Positions 25,207 to 36,800 of a stretch of 64,000 nt of DNA are shown here, piece by piece (position 1 is the first letter of the stretch; the number at the start of each line of letters is the position of its first letter). The DNA is taken from contig NZ_LGIT01000009.1 of assembly GCF_001187865.1 (NCBI RefSeq), positions 1,116,001 through 1,180,000 on the forward strand. Reading direction: 5' to 3'. This DNA comes from Klebsiella sp. RIT-PI-d (lineage in GTDB: Bacteria > Pseudomonadota > Gammaproteobacteria > Enterobacterales > Enterobacteriaceae). The position numbers and the translations under genes were made by a program. The notes under the pieces were generated by a model that worked only from the letters and a program-made list of their open reading frames with translations, ran no database searches and was not told the origin of the DNA.

Positions 25207-26364
25207 ATGAAAAAAATAACGATCAGTGCGCTTAGCGCCGCCATGTTTTTAACCGGCTTCACCACACTGCCTGCATTCGCGCAGGAGGCAGAAACGGTAA
25301 TTATCGGACTGGCCGGTCCATTGACCGGACCGTCAGCGCGTATCGGTAAAGATCTGGAGAATGGCGCGCAACTCGCTATCGAAGATATCAATAAGCAGCA
25401 CCCGGTGATCGGCGGTAAAGCGGTGACGTTTAAACTTCAGTCCGAAGATGATCAGTCCGATCCGCGTACCGCAGTCGCCGTGGCACAGCGTCTGGTCGAT
25501 AGCGGCGTCGCTGGCGTCGTGGGGCACTGGAATACCGGCACCAGCATTCCGGCAGCGCGTATCTACCACGATGCCGGGATTGCTCAGGTCGCACCGGTCG
25601 CCACAGGACATGCTTATACGCAGCAAGGGTTCGATACCAGTTTCCGGGTAATGGGACATGACGATGATGGCGGAAAAATCGCCGGCGAGTATGCCCTGCA
25701 GACCCTCAAGGCCAAACGTATTGCGGTGATTGACGATCGCACAGCGTTCGGTCAGGGACTGGCGGATGAATTCATCAAATCGATTGAAGCGCAGGGAGGC
25801 AAGATTGTTGACCGCCAGTACGTGGACGACAAAACCGTCGATTTTAGTGCGGTGTTGACCGCCATTCGCAGCAAAAATGCCGATCTGATTTTCTTTGGCG
25901 GCGTTGACAGCCAGGCGGCACCGCTGGCCCGACGTCTCAAACAGCTGGGCATTAACGCGACATTAATGGGTGCGGGCGGCTTCGTCAGCCAAACCTTCCT
26001 GCAACTGGCGCAAAAAGAAGGTAATGGCGTCGTCGCGCTTGAGCCAGGGCTGCCGGTCGATCAGATGCCGGGCGGTAAAGCGTTTGAACAGGCCTGGCAA
26101 TCACGTTACCACACGCATATCGAACTGCATGCGCCGTTCGCTTACGACGCCACCCGGGTTCTGGTTGCCGCGATGCAAAAAGCAAACTCCGTCGACCCGT
26201 CGGCCTATCTGCATGTGCTGCGCGCCAGTCATTATTCTGGTGTGACAGGTCCGATCGCCTTTGACAAAGAAGGTAATCTGAAAGCGCCATCTTTCACCGT
26301 ATATAAAGTGGTTGACGGTAAATGGCAGCCGCAGACCGTGCTGGGTGGATCAGCCGCGAAGTAA
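25207..26364 (+). CDS. LivJ/LivK-type periplasmic substrate-binding protein
   Basis: This 385-residue protein has a Sec signal peptide ending near residue 25 (LPAFA before QEAET), then a type I periplasmic binding fold: VIIGLAGPLTGPSARIGKDL, DDQSDPRTAVAVAQRLVD, VGHWNTGTSIPAA and DDRTAFGQGLADEF. The pattern is that of LivJ/LivK/AmiC-like binding proteins. In the operon it should select the substrate that the permeases import. Its position directly before the ATC-hydrolase gene suggests a thiazoline, hydantoin-like or N-carbamoyl amino acid rather than leucine. Confidence 0.92.
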   Translation: MKKITISALSAAMFLTGFTTLPAFAQEAETVIIGLAGPLTGPSARIGKDLENGAQLAIEDINKQHPVIGGKAVTFKLQSEDDQSDPRTAVAVAQRLVDSGVAGVVGHWNTGTSIPAARIYHDAGIAQVAPVATGHAYTQQGFDTSFRVMGHDDDGGKIAGEYALQTLKAKRIAVIDDRTAFGQGLADEFIKSIEAQGGKIVDRQYVDDKTVDFSAVLTAIRSKNADLIFFGGVDSQAAPLARRLKQLGINATLMGAGGFVSQTFLQLAQKEGNGVVALEPGLPVDQMPGGKAFEQAWQSRYHTHIELHAPFAYDATRVLVAAMQKANSVDPSAYLHVLRASHYSGVTGPIAFDKEGNLKAPSFTVYKVVDGKWQPQTVLGGSAAK

Positions 26365-26381
26365 CGTAGTGAGGCAATGTG

Positions 26382-26864
26382 ATGAGTGATAATAACGAGC
26401 TGGGTATTCTTGCCCGCCGCAAAATTGAAGCTGAAATTATTAAACCGATTTATGACATTCTGGTTCGCGATCTGGGAAGAGATCGCGCTCAGGCGATTAT
26501 CGGTGAGGCCATTGAGCAGGCCGCCATCCATGCTGGCGAAACGTTCGCCCAACAGGAGCCGGATGGCGCAGATTTGCGCAGTTTTGTCGCGCTGCAATAT
26601 TTATGGGAAAAGGACAATGCGCTGGATGTCAAAGTCATAGACGATGATGATCGGCACTATAACTACGACGTCACCCGCTGTCGCTATGCTGAAATGTACC
26701 ATGAGATGGGGTTAGGGGAGATTGGTCATCTGCTTTCCTGCGCGAGGGACGAGAAGTTTATTGTCGGCTATGCACCCGATGTCGAACTGACCCGCACTAC
26801 CACGATTATGCAGGGCGCGCGCTGCTGCGATTTTCGCTATCGCGTGAAAAAGGAAAAGCCATGA
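26382..26864 (+). CDS. L-2-amino-thiazoline-4-carboxylate hydrolase family protein
   Basis: The 160-residue product starts at the ATG at 26382, 7 bases after GAGG; a GTG one codon upstream is the alternative. It matches the ATC hydrolase family as I recognise it: ILARRKIEAEIIKPIYDIL at the start, NYDVTRCRYAEMYHEMG in the middle, GEIGHLLSCARDE and FIVGYAPDVELTRTTTIMQG. In Pseudomonas the named enzyme opens the thiazoline ring to N-carbamoyl-L-cysteine. It overlaps the next gene by 4 bp (ATGA), a carbamoylase-type hydrolase that could remove the carbamoyl group. Conserved Cys and His residues (C677-type numbering not assigned) are visible but the catalytic set is not known to me. Confidence 0.8.
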   Translation: MSDNNELGILARRKIEAEIIKPIYDILVRDLGRDRAQAIIGEAIEQAAIHAGETFAQQEPDGADLRSFVALQYLWEKDNALDVKVIDDDDRHYNYDVTRCRYAEMYHEMGLGEIGHLLSCARDEKFIVGYAPDVELTRTTTIMQGARCCDFRYRVKKEKP

Positions 26865-28096
26865 TTGCCGTTAATTCAGACAGGCTATGGGCGACGCTTG
26901 AGGCGATGGCGCAGATTGGCGCGACGCCTGCTGGCGGCGTGACACGACTGGCGCTCAGTGATGAGGATCGGATCGCGCGCGATCGTTTACGCGACTGGGC
27001 AACCGACGCCGGGTTAAGCTGCGACGTGGACTCGCTGGGAAACATGTTTATCCGCCGCCCCGGCAGGCAACCCCATCTGCCGCCGGTCATGACCGGATCG
27101 CATGTAGATTCGCAGCCGCGTGGAGGGCGCTTTGATGGCATTTACGGCGTGCTGGCCGGGCTGGAAGTACTGCGTACCCTTAACGATCTCAACATTAAGA
27201 CCGAGCGCGATATTCTGCTGGTTAACTGGACCAATGAAGAAGGCGCACGTTTTGCGCCTGCGATGCTGGCCTCCGGCGTCTGGACCGGTCAGTTCAGCGA
27301 AGCCTTTGCGCTTTCCCGGACGGACGCCGACGGTATTACAGTCGGTGATGCGCTGCACGCTATTGGCTATCGTGGCAGCCGTCCGGCGCGGCCGATCCCG
27401 CTGCACTCATGCTATGAACTGCATATTGAACAGGGGCCAATTCTGGAGGACGAAGGCTATGATATTGGCGTAGTGCATGCCGCGATGGGGCAACGCTGGT
27501 ACACCATTATATTAAAAGGATTTTCCGCGCATGCCGGAACTACGCCGATGAACAGCCGTCGCGACGCGCTGACCGGCTTCGCCCGACTTGCGCTGATGGT
27601 GGAGGATATCGGGTTCCGCCATGCTCCTGATGGGCGGGCCACGACGGGTATGGTACAAAATAGCCCCAATTCCCGCAATGTCGTGCCGGGTGAAGTGGTG
27701 TGCAGCGTGGAGTTCCGCCATCCTGACGCCGACATCCTCGTCGCCATGGAAGAGAGCCTTTATGCCGCCGTTGCAAGTCTTGCAGGACTGGAAGTCGACA
27801 TTGAACGGCTATTTGATTATGCGCCCATCGCGTTCGATCCCGACTGTATTGCTCGTGTCGAAAAGGCGGCCACAAATGCAGGTTATACATGGCGACATGT
27901 GGTTTCCGGCGCGGGACATGACACCTGCTATCTCAATGCCATCGCGCCAGCCAGCATGATCTTCATCCCTTGTGAAAAGGGGATCAGCCATAATGAGGCC
28001 GAGAATATTCACCCAATTTGGGCGGAAAAAGGCGCGAACGTGTTACTGCATACCTTGTTACAGGCGGCAGACGAACACCCTGCAGCCGCGCACTGA
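26861..28096 (+). CDS. M20-family Zn-dependent amidohydrolase (N-carbamoyl-amino acid type)
   Basis: This 411-residue protein belongs to the M20/M28-type amidase family that includes allantoate amidohydrolase and N-carbamoyl-L-amino acid hydrolases. Metal ligands are visible: GSHVDSQ (H81, D83), GGRFDG (D92), NEEGARF (E126/E127), ELHIEQGP (about H189) and GAGHDTCYL near the end. The dimerisation insert lies around 210-330. Members release ammonia and CO2 or carbamate from N-carbamoyl compounds. Coupling to the ATC-hydrolase homologue suggests N-carbamoyl-L-cysteine as substrate, giving cysteine; other ureido acids are possible. Confidence 0.88.
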   Translation: MIAVNSDRLWATLEAMAQIGATPAGGVTRLALSDEDRIARDRLRDWATDAGLSCDVDSLGNMFIRRPGRQPHLPPVMTGSHVDSQPRGGRFDGIYGVLAGLEVLRTLNDLNIKTERDILLVNWTNEEGARFAPAMLASGVWTGQFSEAFALSRTDADGITVGDALHAIGYRGSRPARPIPLHSCYELHIEQGPILEDEGYDIGVVHAAMGQRWYTIILKGFSAHAGTTPMNSRRDALTGFARLALMVEDIGFRHAPDGRATTGMVQNSPNSRNVVPGEVVCSVEFRHPDADILVAMEESLYAAVASLAGLEVDIERLFDYAPIAFDPDCIARVEKAATNAGYTWRHVVSGAGHDTCYLNAIAPASMIFIPCEKGISHNEAENIHPIWAEKGANVLLHTLLQAADEHPAAAH

Positions 28097-28125
28097 ACAT
28101 TCATTGTCTAAGCACTTAGCAACAT

Positions 28126-28154
28126 CGCCTGACCGATAGCTCACTGGTCAGGCG
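28126..28154 (+). terminator. Hairpin downstream of the amidohydrolase operon
   Basis: CGCCTGACC (28126-28134), 11-base loop, GGTCAGGCG (28146-28154). Perfect 9-bp stem 30 bp after the last gene of the transporter/hydrolase operon. The T-run is poor (TAGCATTTAG), so this may be a stability hairpin or a weak terminator. Confidence 0.55.
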
Positions 28155-28340
28155 TAGCATTTAGTCTCCGTTTTATTTACAGCACTCAATCTCTGATATG
28201 TGATCCGGGCATATGAAATGATGTTTTATTTTTTATAATATCTTGTTCTGTTTTATGGTGGCAGATTGATCCTGTTCCCGACAGGAATGTCTTTTTTGCC
28301 CCGTTATTCTGGATCACGAAAACTTAAACAGGAGACTGAC

Positions 28341-28772
28341 ATGAAAAAATTATTTTATGTGGGATTGCTACTACTTAGCAGCACATGCTTTGCACAAGGT
28401 TCTGATACTAAAGCGGTAACTGATGCAGTTGAAAACATGCGCCTGGCCATGCTAAGCGGAGAAAAGTCCAGTCTGGAAAACGTTGGGCTGCCCTCGTTGA
28501 GCTATGGTCACTCAAGCGGACGGGTGGAAAACAATGCTGAATTTGTCAATGCAATTGTAACCGGGAAATCGAAATTCGAGACGCTGAACCTGAGCGATCA
28601 AACGGTCCAGATTGATGGTGATGTTGCGATTGTTCGCCATATTCTGCAGGCAAAAACTAACGATAGCGGTAAACCCGGAGACGTGAAGATCGGTGTGATG
28701 CTGGTCATGAAGAAAGACAATGCGGGTGCATGGAAACTATTAGCTCGTCAGGCATACAAGTTACCGCAGTAA
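28341..28772 (+). CDS. Secreted NTF2-like (DUF4440-type) protein
   Basis: From the ATG at 28341 (ribosome site CAGGAG) the product is 143 residues with a Sec signal peptide ending near residue 18 (LLLSSTCFA before QGS). The remainder looks like a small NTF2-like cone fold: AVENMRLAMLSGEKSSLENV, SYGHSSGRVENNAEFVNAIV and WKLLARQAYKL are typical of DUF4440/SnoaL-like proteins. Such proteins bind small ligands or act as simple hydrolases or isomerases; no activity can be assigned. It appears monocistronic and periplasmic. Confidence 0.75.
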   Translation: MKKLFYVGLLLLSSTCFAQGSDTKAVTDAVENMRLAMLSGEKSSLENVGLPSLSYGHSSGRVENNAEFVNAIVTGKSKFETLNLSDQTVQIDGDVAIVRHILQAKTNDSGKPGDVKIGVMLVMKKDNAGAWKLLARQAYKLPQ

Positions 28773-29415
28773 ATCCAGTTGTCTGGCGCATCAGATTTGA
28801 TGGGCCAGGCTCTGCAATATCAATAATTTTCTTAATGAATGAATATTTTGTCAGGCGTGTTTTATGCGCATTAATTCGTCTTATCAACCACAATGATAAA
28901 CTTTATAAGCATTATTTTTTGTCTACTATGCCTTTCGTAGATTATAACCCCGTATTTACTTAAAATCTTAGTTGAAAATAAAATATTTATACCCGGCATT
29001 AACTAAACTCACATTGCCCTGAAAATCTTTGTGTATAACATACATTGAAATAAACTCAGAAATGTACAGTTGCTGCTTTATAAATTTCACTTAAATAACA
29101 ACGACTTTATTTATTTAATTTTAATGTCGCTTTTTTATTCAGCGTACGGAAATCAAACTCACCCCCATATTTTTAACACCCTGGTAACATTGTGGTTGTA
29201 GTTGAATTTTTATCATTTTGTTATGCTTCAGGGCAGTTAATAAATTAAGCAAATTCTGATGCTAATAATCCTCCGGGCGATTCTCATTCTCATTTTAAAT
29301 GGGCTGGGTTCACGACATCCTGAATTTAGTCGGAATGGAGAGAAGGATATTTGTCTGATGAGCGCTACCTCTTTTGGATAAGTCGTGCATCAGCACTCAG
29401 CGTCAGGGGGATAAA
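28773..29415. promoter_or_regulatory. Long A/T-rich intergenic region before the T1SS locus
   Basis: This 643-bp region carries no gene that I can support. It is strongly A/T-rich from about 28830 to 29260, which is unlike the flanking genes and typical of H-NS-bound promoters. A GATTCTCATTCTCATTTT stretch (29279-29296) weakly resembles tandem hexamers of a Fur box on the minus strand. The promoter of the TolC-like gene and adhesin must lie here. Confidence 0.55.
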
Positions 29416-30753
29416 ATGACTACATTACAAAATTACAGGCTATTAAGAATGTCAGCCGCTATAGCTTTAATTGCATTAGTGGCAAACACGGTTTATGCCA
29501 ATAGCAATCCGGTGGGTATTGCACCGATTGCTGAAACCAGCTTAAAAGAAAGTATTCTTTTCGCAATCGATCGCGATCCCTCGGTCAGCCAGCAGGCTGC
29601 GCAGCTGGGGATCGGCCAGGCGCAAATAGATGAAGCGCGCAGTGGCTGGATGCCACAAATATCATTGAACGGCAGTACGGGTCACAGCCAGACCACAGAT
29701 TCGAGCGGATCGCTGAGGAATTCAGCAGCCTGGGGATTGAGCCTGACGCAGCTGATTTACGATTTTGGCAAAACCAATAACAGCATTAATCAGTCTTCAG
29801 CTCAGCGTGACAGTTATCGCTTTCAGTTGATGGCCACGCTGTCGGATGTCGCGACAAAAACGGCCCTCAGCTATGTAGAGATCAAGCGTTATGGCGACCT
29901 GGTGCAGGCTGCAAAAGAAAACGTTCAGGCGCTCGAAAATGTAGCCCAGCTGGCAAAGCTGCGTGCGGATGCGGGAGTGAGTTCAACGTCTGACGAACTT
30001 CAGACCCAGACCCGTATCGCCGGCATGCAGGCTACGGTAGAACAATATACTGCTGCGCTAAACAGCGCCCGCGCAAAGCTTGCGGTATTAACGGGAATGC
30101 AGGCAGAACGCTATTCCCCTGTACCCGATAATCTGGCCCCTGAGTCTGGTTCCCTTAACCGTATTGATTACGCATTAATCCCGGCGGTAATGGCCGCGCA
30201 GAATAAGGAGCGTTCGGCTGAATATGGCGTCGAGACGGCAAAGTCTCAGCACTGGCCGACGTTAAGCCTGAAAGGCGGGCGTACACGCTATGAATCGGAT
30301 AATCGTTCCTACTGGGACGATCAGATCCAGCTCAATATCGACGCGCCTATTTATCAGGGAGGCGCGGTATCTGCACGTGTACGCCAGGCTGAGGGCGCAA
30401 AAGCGATGGCATCGTCTCAGGTTGACCAGGCACGATTCGATGTACTGCAAAAGGCCTCCGTTGCGCAGGCTGACTGGGCAGGGGCGCGGGGGCGAATAGA
30501 TGCCGGGCGACGTCAGCTTGAAAGTGCACTCCGCACACGTCAGGTCTACAAAAATGAATATACGCTGAGCAAGCGCAGCATTAATGATTTGCTCAGCGTT
30601 GAACAGGATGTTTGGGCAGCGACCTCAGCAAGAATTACGGCAGAATATGATGGCTGGAACTCGGCAATTAATTACGCATCAGCCGTAGACAATCTTATGT
30701 CGCTAATTGGGATCGAAAAAAGTGCTGCCGCAAAATTACCTGACCTGAATTAA
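29416..30753 (+). CDS. TolC-like outer membrane channel of type I secretion system
   Basis: From the ATG at 29416 (GGGGG ribosome site) the product is 445 residues with a signal peptide ending near residue 28 (ANTVYA). It is an outer membrane efflux protein of the TolC/LapE type: two copies of the efflux domain, with RSGWMPQISLNGSTGHS, YDFGKTNNSI and, in the second half, SQHWPTLSLKGGRTRYES and QLNIDAPIYQGGAVSARVRQAE. The quasi-repeat of PxLSLxG is typical. It supplies the outer membrane exit duct for the giant adhesin encoded 121 bp downstream, working with the ABC exporter and HlyD adaptor. Confidence 0.9.
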   Translation: MTTLQNYRLLRMSAAIALIALVANTVYANSNPVGIAPIAETSLKESILFAIDRDPSVSQQAAQLGIGQAQIDEARSGWMPQISLNGSTGHSQTTDSSGSLRNSAAWGLSLTQLIYDFGKTNNSINQSSAQRDSYRFQLMATLSDVATKTALSYVEIKRYGDLVQAAKENVQALENVAQLAKLRADAGVSSTSDELQTQTRIAGMQATVEQYTAALNSARAKLAVLTGMQAERYSPVPDNLAPESGSLNRIDYALIPAVMAAQNKERSAEYGVETAKSQHWPTLSLKGGRTRYESDNRSYWDDQIQLNIDAPIYQGGAVSARVRQAEGAKAMASSQVDQARFDVLQKASVAQADWAGARGRIDAGRRQLESALRTRQVYKNEYTLSKRSINDLLSVEQDVWAATSARITAEYDGWNSAINYASAVDNLMSLIGIEKSAAAKLPDLN

Positions 30754-30874
30754 GGCACGACGCGCCTTTCCACGCGAAATAAGTTCAACAATACCGGGTG
30801 ATTTTTCCCGGAGATAACCACATGCATCTGGGCGACATATCCACAGGAATCCGTACACCTGCAAGGAGAAGAAT

Positions 30875-33800
30875 ATGAGTAACGTAAAAGTTGTTGATGT
30901 CATTATTCGTAAGACGGCAGAGAAAACAAAATTATCCGGCGAAGGTAATCTTTCAGTCTCTATTTCTTCACCGAGCGTGATTGAAATACAGGGCTCTGCC
31001 GGGGACGTAGTGCGCTATGTTCGCCAGGGTAACGATCTTCTCGTTTATATGAAAGACGGTAGCGTTATTCGCTGCAATAACTATTTTGTTGAAGATCCTG
31101 AGACTCATACCCGGTCAGAACTGGTGTTTAACGATAATCAGGAGCTGACTCATATTACTTTTGCCGATGTCGGGGAGGCGTCAGGAGTTGCGGTAACAGA
31201 ACTTACCGCGCAGGCTACACCCATCAGCAGCATTGAACCTTTCATCGATCAGGGTAGCATTTTAGATGATGCGCCGTGGGGCTGGGTAGCGGGTGCCGCA
31301 TTAGGCGGCGGTGCTATTGGCGCACTGCTGGCTCACGGCGGCGATGACAAAACCAGAGTCATCGATAACACCAAAGAAGTGGAGAGCGCAACCCCGACCT
31401 TCCTGGTGACGGACCACGCCGGGGATAAGCAGGGTGTACTCAAAGCAAAAGAGATCACTGACGACGACACCCCAACGTTCAGCGGTACCGGTCAGCCCGG
31501 CGCGACCATTCAGATCAAAGATAGCAGCGGCATGACTATTGCCAGCACGATGGTAGGTAAAGACGGGGCCTGGACAGTAAAACTTCCGACGCAGACGGAT
31601 GGAGAACATACCTGGTCCATCGTGCAGATCGACGGCAGTAAAACAACCGACGCAGGCAGCATAACCCTGATTGTCTCAACCGCCGACGCCACCATCACGC
31701 TGTCCACCACGGCGGGCAATAACGTAATCAACGCCAGCGAGCAGTCAGCAGGCTTTACGCTGTCCGGTGAGAGCAAAAATCTGACCCAGGGAACGGCGCT
31801 CACTGTTTCGCTGAACGGTAAAACCTACACCACTGAAGTGAGCGCAAACGGTTCATGGCACGTAACCGTGCCTGCCGCAGACGCGCAGGCGCTCAGCGAC
31901 GGAACCTGGACGGTCAACGTCAGCGGTAAAGATGCAGCGGGTAACACCGTAAGCGGCAGCCAGACGATTGGCCTGGATACCGCCGCCCCGACACTATCGG
32001 TCGATACGATTTCCGGCGATAACATCATTAACGCCGCAGAGCACAACCAGGATCTGATCCTGACCGGTAAAACGAATGCGGAAGCAGGCCAGATGGTCAC
32101 CGTGACGCTGAACGGGAACAATTATACAGCCATCGCAGGCCGTGACGGCACCTGGTCAGTTACCCTGCCGGCCAGCGATGTGCAGACGCTGGCGGAGGGC
32201 AATCATTCACTGTCCGTGAACGTGAGTGATCAAGCAGGCAATGGGTCTTCGGCCACCGCCGATTTCCTCGTTGATACCGCAGCACCTGTAGTCACCATTG
32301 ATACCGTGGCAGGCGACGATATTCTCAATGCCGGAGAGCAGGGCCAGGCGCAGATTATTTCCGGTCAGGCGAGCGGCGCAGCAGCAGGCGATGTGGTCAC
32401 CGTTAACCTTGGCGGCCAGACCTTCACCGGTGTGGTTCAGGCTGATGGTCACTGGAGCGTCGGCGTGCCGGCCTCCGTCATCGGCGCGCTGGGCGAGGGT
32501 GAACACAGTATTTCCGCTTTCGTCACCGATGCCGCGGGCAATACCGGTAGCGCGACGCACGGGGTGACACTAAGCGGCATTCCCCCGGTATTCACCATCG
32601 ACCCCATCAGCGGCGATAACATCCTGAACGCGCAGGAGGCGATGCAGCCTCTGCGCCTGAGCGGCACCAGCAATCTGCCTGACGGCAGCGCCATCAGCGT
32701 AACGTTAAATAATCTGCATTATCAGGCTACGGTTGAAAACGGCATCTGGTCTGTCCAGGTTCCGGTTTCTGACGTGCTGAGTCTGGCAAATACTCTCTAT
32801 ACCGTGACGGTGAGTGGTACCGACAGTGTGGGTAACAGCGCTTCAGCTGATGCCAGTCTGCTGGTCGATACGGCGATCCCACAGGTGATTATCAATACCT
32901 TTGCCGGTGACAATCTCGTCAACAACTCAGAAGTGGCGGTAGATCAAACTCTCAGTGGACGCGTGACCGGCGCGGCGGCGGGCGATACTGTTTCTATCTC
33001 TGTTGGCGGCATGCACTATACCGCCACAGTCGATAGCGATTTGAGCTGGAGCGTGACAATCCCGTCGGCCGATCTTAATGCGTTTGGCGACGGCAGTTTA
33101 TCCTTCCGCGCATCGGTGACCAATGCGCACGGCAACACCGGCAGCGGTGAACGCGAAGCCAACATCAACGCCGAACTGCCTGGTCTGCGCGTGAACACCA
33201 TTTCTGGCGATGATGTGATTAACGCCATCGAACAGCAGCAGGATCTGACCGTGACGGGCACCAGTGCTCATCTTGCCGCAGGCACGCAGATAAAGGTTAC
33301 CCTCAATAACATCGATTATGCCGGCGTGGTGGCCGCTGACGGTAGCTGGCAGATTGGCGTACCTGCATCCGACCTTCAGGACTGGGCCGCGGGGAATATT
33401 ACCGTTACGGCTAGTGCAGCAGATGCATGGGGCAATACCGTCTCTGCTGAGCACCCCCTGAAACTGGATCTGAATGCTGTGGCGGTCACTATCGATACCG
33501 TCTCCAGCGACAATATACTGAATGCGGCGGAAAAAGCGGCGGATGTCACGCTGTCAGGTCAGACGCAGGGCGTGGAAGCCGGGCAAACCGTGGTAATCAA
33601 ATTTGCTGACCAGACCTTTACCGCACAGGTTCAGCAGGACGGCACGTGGAGTCTGACCGTGCCGGCGCACGCGATGGAACTGCTGGGCGACGGTCGCGCG
33701 CCGGTGAGCGTGAGCGTGACCAATGTTAACGGCAACAGCGCTGGATCCTCACGCTTCGTGACCGTCGATACGCTCCCACCGACCCTCACCGTGGACACCC

Positions 33801-36800
33801 TGACATCCGACAACATCATTAATGCGGCAGAAGCGCAGCAGGATTTGGTGATCAGCGGCAGCAGTGATGCCGAAGCGGGTCAGACCGTGACCGTAATGCT
33901 GAACGATAAATCCTATCAGACTCAGGTACAAATCGACGGGACCTGGGCCCTGACCGTACCGGCCGCCGACGTTGGCGCACTGACAGATGGCAGCGTGAAG
34001 ATAACCGCGACCGTGAGCGACGTCGCGGGCAACCTCAGCAGCGCCGACCGTGTGAGTCTGGTGGATACCACCGTACCGCAGGTCATCATTGATCATTTTG
34101 TCACCGATACCAATACCATTAACCAGATTGCCCATTCACAGGCGCAGATCCTCAGCGGTACTGTCACCGGTGCGGCGGCAGGCGATCGGGTCACTATCAC
34201 CCTTGATAAGGTGGACTACACTGCCGTAGTTGATGCGGCGGGCAACTGGAGTCTCGGCTTACCTGCTTCTGTGATCCAGGGACTGTCTGACGGCCCCCTG
34301 ACAATCACCGTCTCAGTAACCGATCGGTCCGGCAATACCGGCAGCAATTCGCTGGACGTTACCGTGAACACTGTGATGCCGGAAATCAGCATCAATACCC
34401 TGGCGGCGGACGACGTTATCAACGCCACCGAGAAAGGCGAAGCGTTGCAGCTTTCAGGGACCAGCAACCAGTCGGAAGGTACCCCCGTCACCGTTAATCT
34501 GAACGGTAAAGAGTACACCGCCATCACGGACGCGGACGGGAACTGGCACGTTGAAGTCCCTGCGTCTGTGGTAAGCGCACTGGGCGAGGCGACGTACACG
34601 GTAACTGCCCGGATCACCGACCACGTTGGCAACAGCACATCCACCACCCACGACGTACTGGTAGACAGTTCGCTGCCGGGGTTGATCATCAATACTTTCG
34701 CCGGCGATAACATCGTTAATGCCGCAGAAGTGGCGGCGGGGCAAACCCTGACCGGTAGGGTAAGCAATGCGGCGGCGGGTGATACCGTCACGATTGTGCT
34801 CGGTGGCCAGACGTTCACCGTTAGCGTACAGGATGATCTCAGCTGGAGCCTGCCGTTAACCCAAAGCCAGTTAACCGCGCTCGGCAACGGCGATTTGACC
34901 ATATCGGCAAGCGTGACGAATGACTACGGCAATACCGGATCGTCATCGCTGGAGGTGACTATCAATGCCCGGCTGCCCGGCCTGCGTATTGATACTGTTG
35001 CGGGCGATGACGTCATTAACATCATTGAACACGCGCAAAATCTGATTGTTTCCGGCACCAGTACGGATCTGGTCGCGGGCACTATCGTGACGGTGGCTAT
35101 CAACGGTAAAACCTATTCGGCAACGGTGCTGGCAGATGGCGCCTGGCAGACGGCGGTGCCGGCGGCAGACGTGTCGCAATGGACGGAGGGAGCGCAATCA
35201 ATTCAGGCCAGCGCGCAAGATACCGCCGGCAACCCGGTGAATATTGGCTCCCTGGTCGAGGTGGATCTCGCACCGGTGGCTATTAGCATCAATAGCGTGA
35301 CCGATGACAACGTGCTGAATGCGGCAGAAAAAGGCCAGGATCTGGTACTATCCGGCACCTCTTCCAACGTTGAAGCAGGCCAGACTGTCACCCTGATCGT
35401 TGCGGGTAAAACGTATACCACGACCCTCGATGCCAGCGGCGACTGGACATACACGGTGCCGGCGGCGGATCTTAAAGGCCTGAAAGACGGCGACGCCAGC
35501 GTAAACGTCAGCGTGACCAATGTGAACGGCAACGCAGCCTCTACGGTACAGGAATACAGCGTAAAAACCACCGCGCCGACGGTAACTATCAATCCCATCA
35601 GCAACGACAACATGCTGAACGCGCAGGAAGCGGCGCAGGATCTGACCCTGAGCGGTACTTCAAGCGCTGAAGCCGGTCAGACGGTTATCGTCAATTTCAA
35701 CGGCAATCAATACCGCGCACAGGTTCAGGCCAACGGTAGCTGGACGCTGGACGTACCGGCTGCCGACATGGCAAATATCACCGACGGCAATGCGGCTATC
35801 ACCGCAACCGTATCCGATAAAGCAGGCAATCCGGCAAGCGCGGGGGCAACCATACTGGTTGACACCACTGTGCCGCACATCAGTTTTAACGTGGTGGCAG
35901 GTGACGACATTATTAACATTGCTGAACACGGTCAGGCGCTGATTGTCTCCGGTAACGTGAGCGGCGCACAGGCAGGCGATGTTATTACCGTGACGCTGAA
36001 CGGCAAAGAGTACACCTCCCTGCTGGACGATGCCGGAAACTGGCATATCGGCGCACCGGCCTCTGATATTAATGCCCTGATTAACGGTAATTACACCCTT
36101 AGCGCATCTGTCACCGACAAAGCCGGTAACAGCGCCACCGCCACGCACGATATTGACGTTTCCCTGACCACGCCGGTTATTGCCATCACTACCCTGGCGG
36201 GTGATGACGTGATCAATGCCAGTGAAAAAGGCGAAGATCTGTTGCTCTCCGGCACCAGTAATCAGCCGGCTGGCACCTCCATTACCGTAACCCTTAACGG
36301 TATTAACTATACTGCCACCACCGACGCCAGCGGCAACTGGAGCGTTACTGTTCCGGCAGGCAATGTCTCGGCACTTGGTGAGGCTACTTACACCGTGACG
36401 GCCAGCGTGACCGATACCGCAGGCAACAATGCGAATACCAGCCATAACGTGCTGGTAGACAGCGCAAGCCCGGTTATCATTCTTAACGCTATCGCCACCG
36501 ACGATGTGATCAACGCAGCAGAAGTCGCCACCGGACAGCTCCTGAGCGGGACGGTAAGCGGCGCGGCAAGCGGTGACACTGTCACAATTTCCATCGGCGG
36601 AAATATCTACACGACCACGGTTCAGGATAATTTAAGCTGGTCGGTGAAGGTTCCGTCGGAGGTCCTGACCGCTATCGGCAACGGCGATCTGACGGTTTTA
36701 GCCAGCGTGACTAACGGCCACGGCAACACTGGCTCCGGCGAGCGTGATATTACGATTGATGCCAGCTTGCCGGGACTGCGGGTGAATACCGTGGCAGGTG

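Noticed and set aside
31270-31345. LapG-type di-alanine cleavage site in the adhesin N-terminus
   Set aside because: The Ala-Ala is followed by LGGG and not by the TAAG/PAAG context, and no lapG or lapD gene is in the window.
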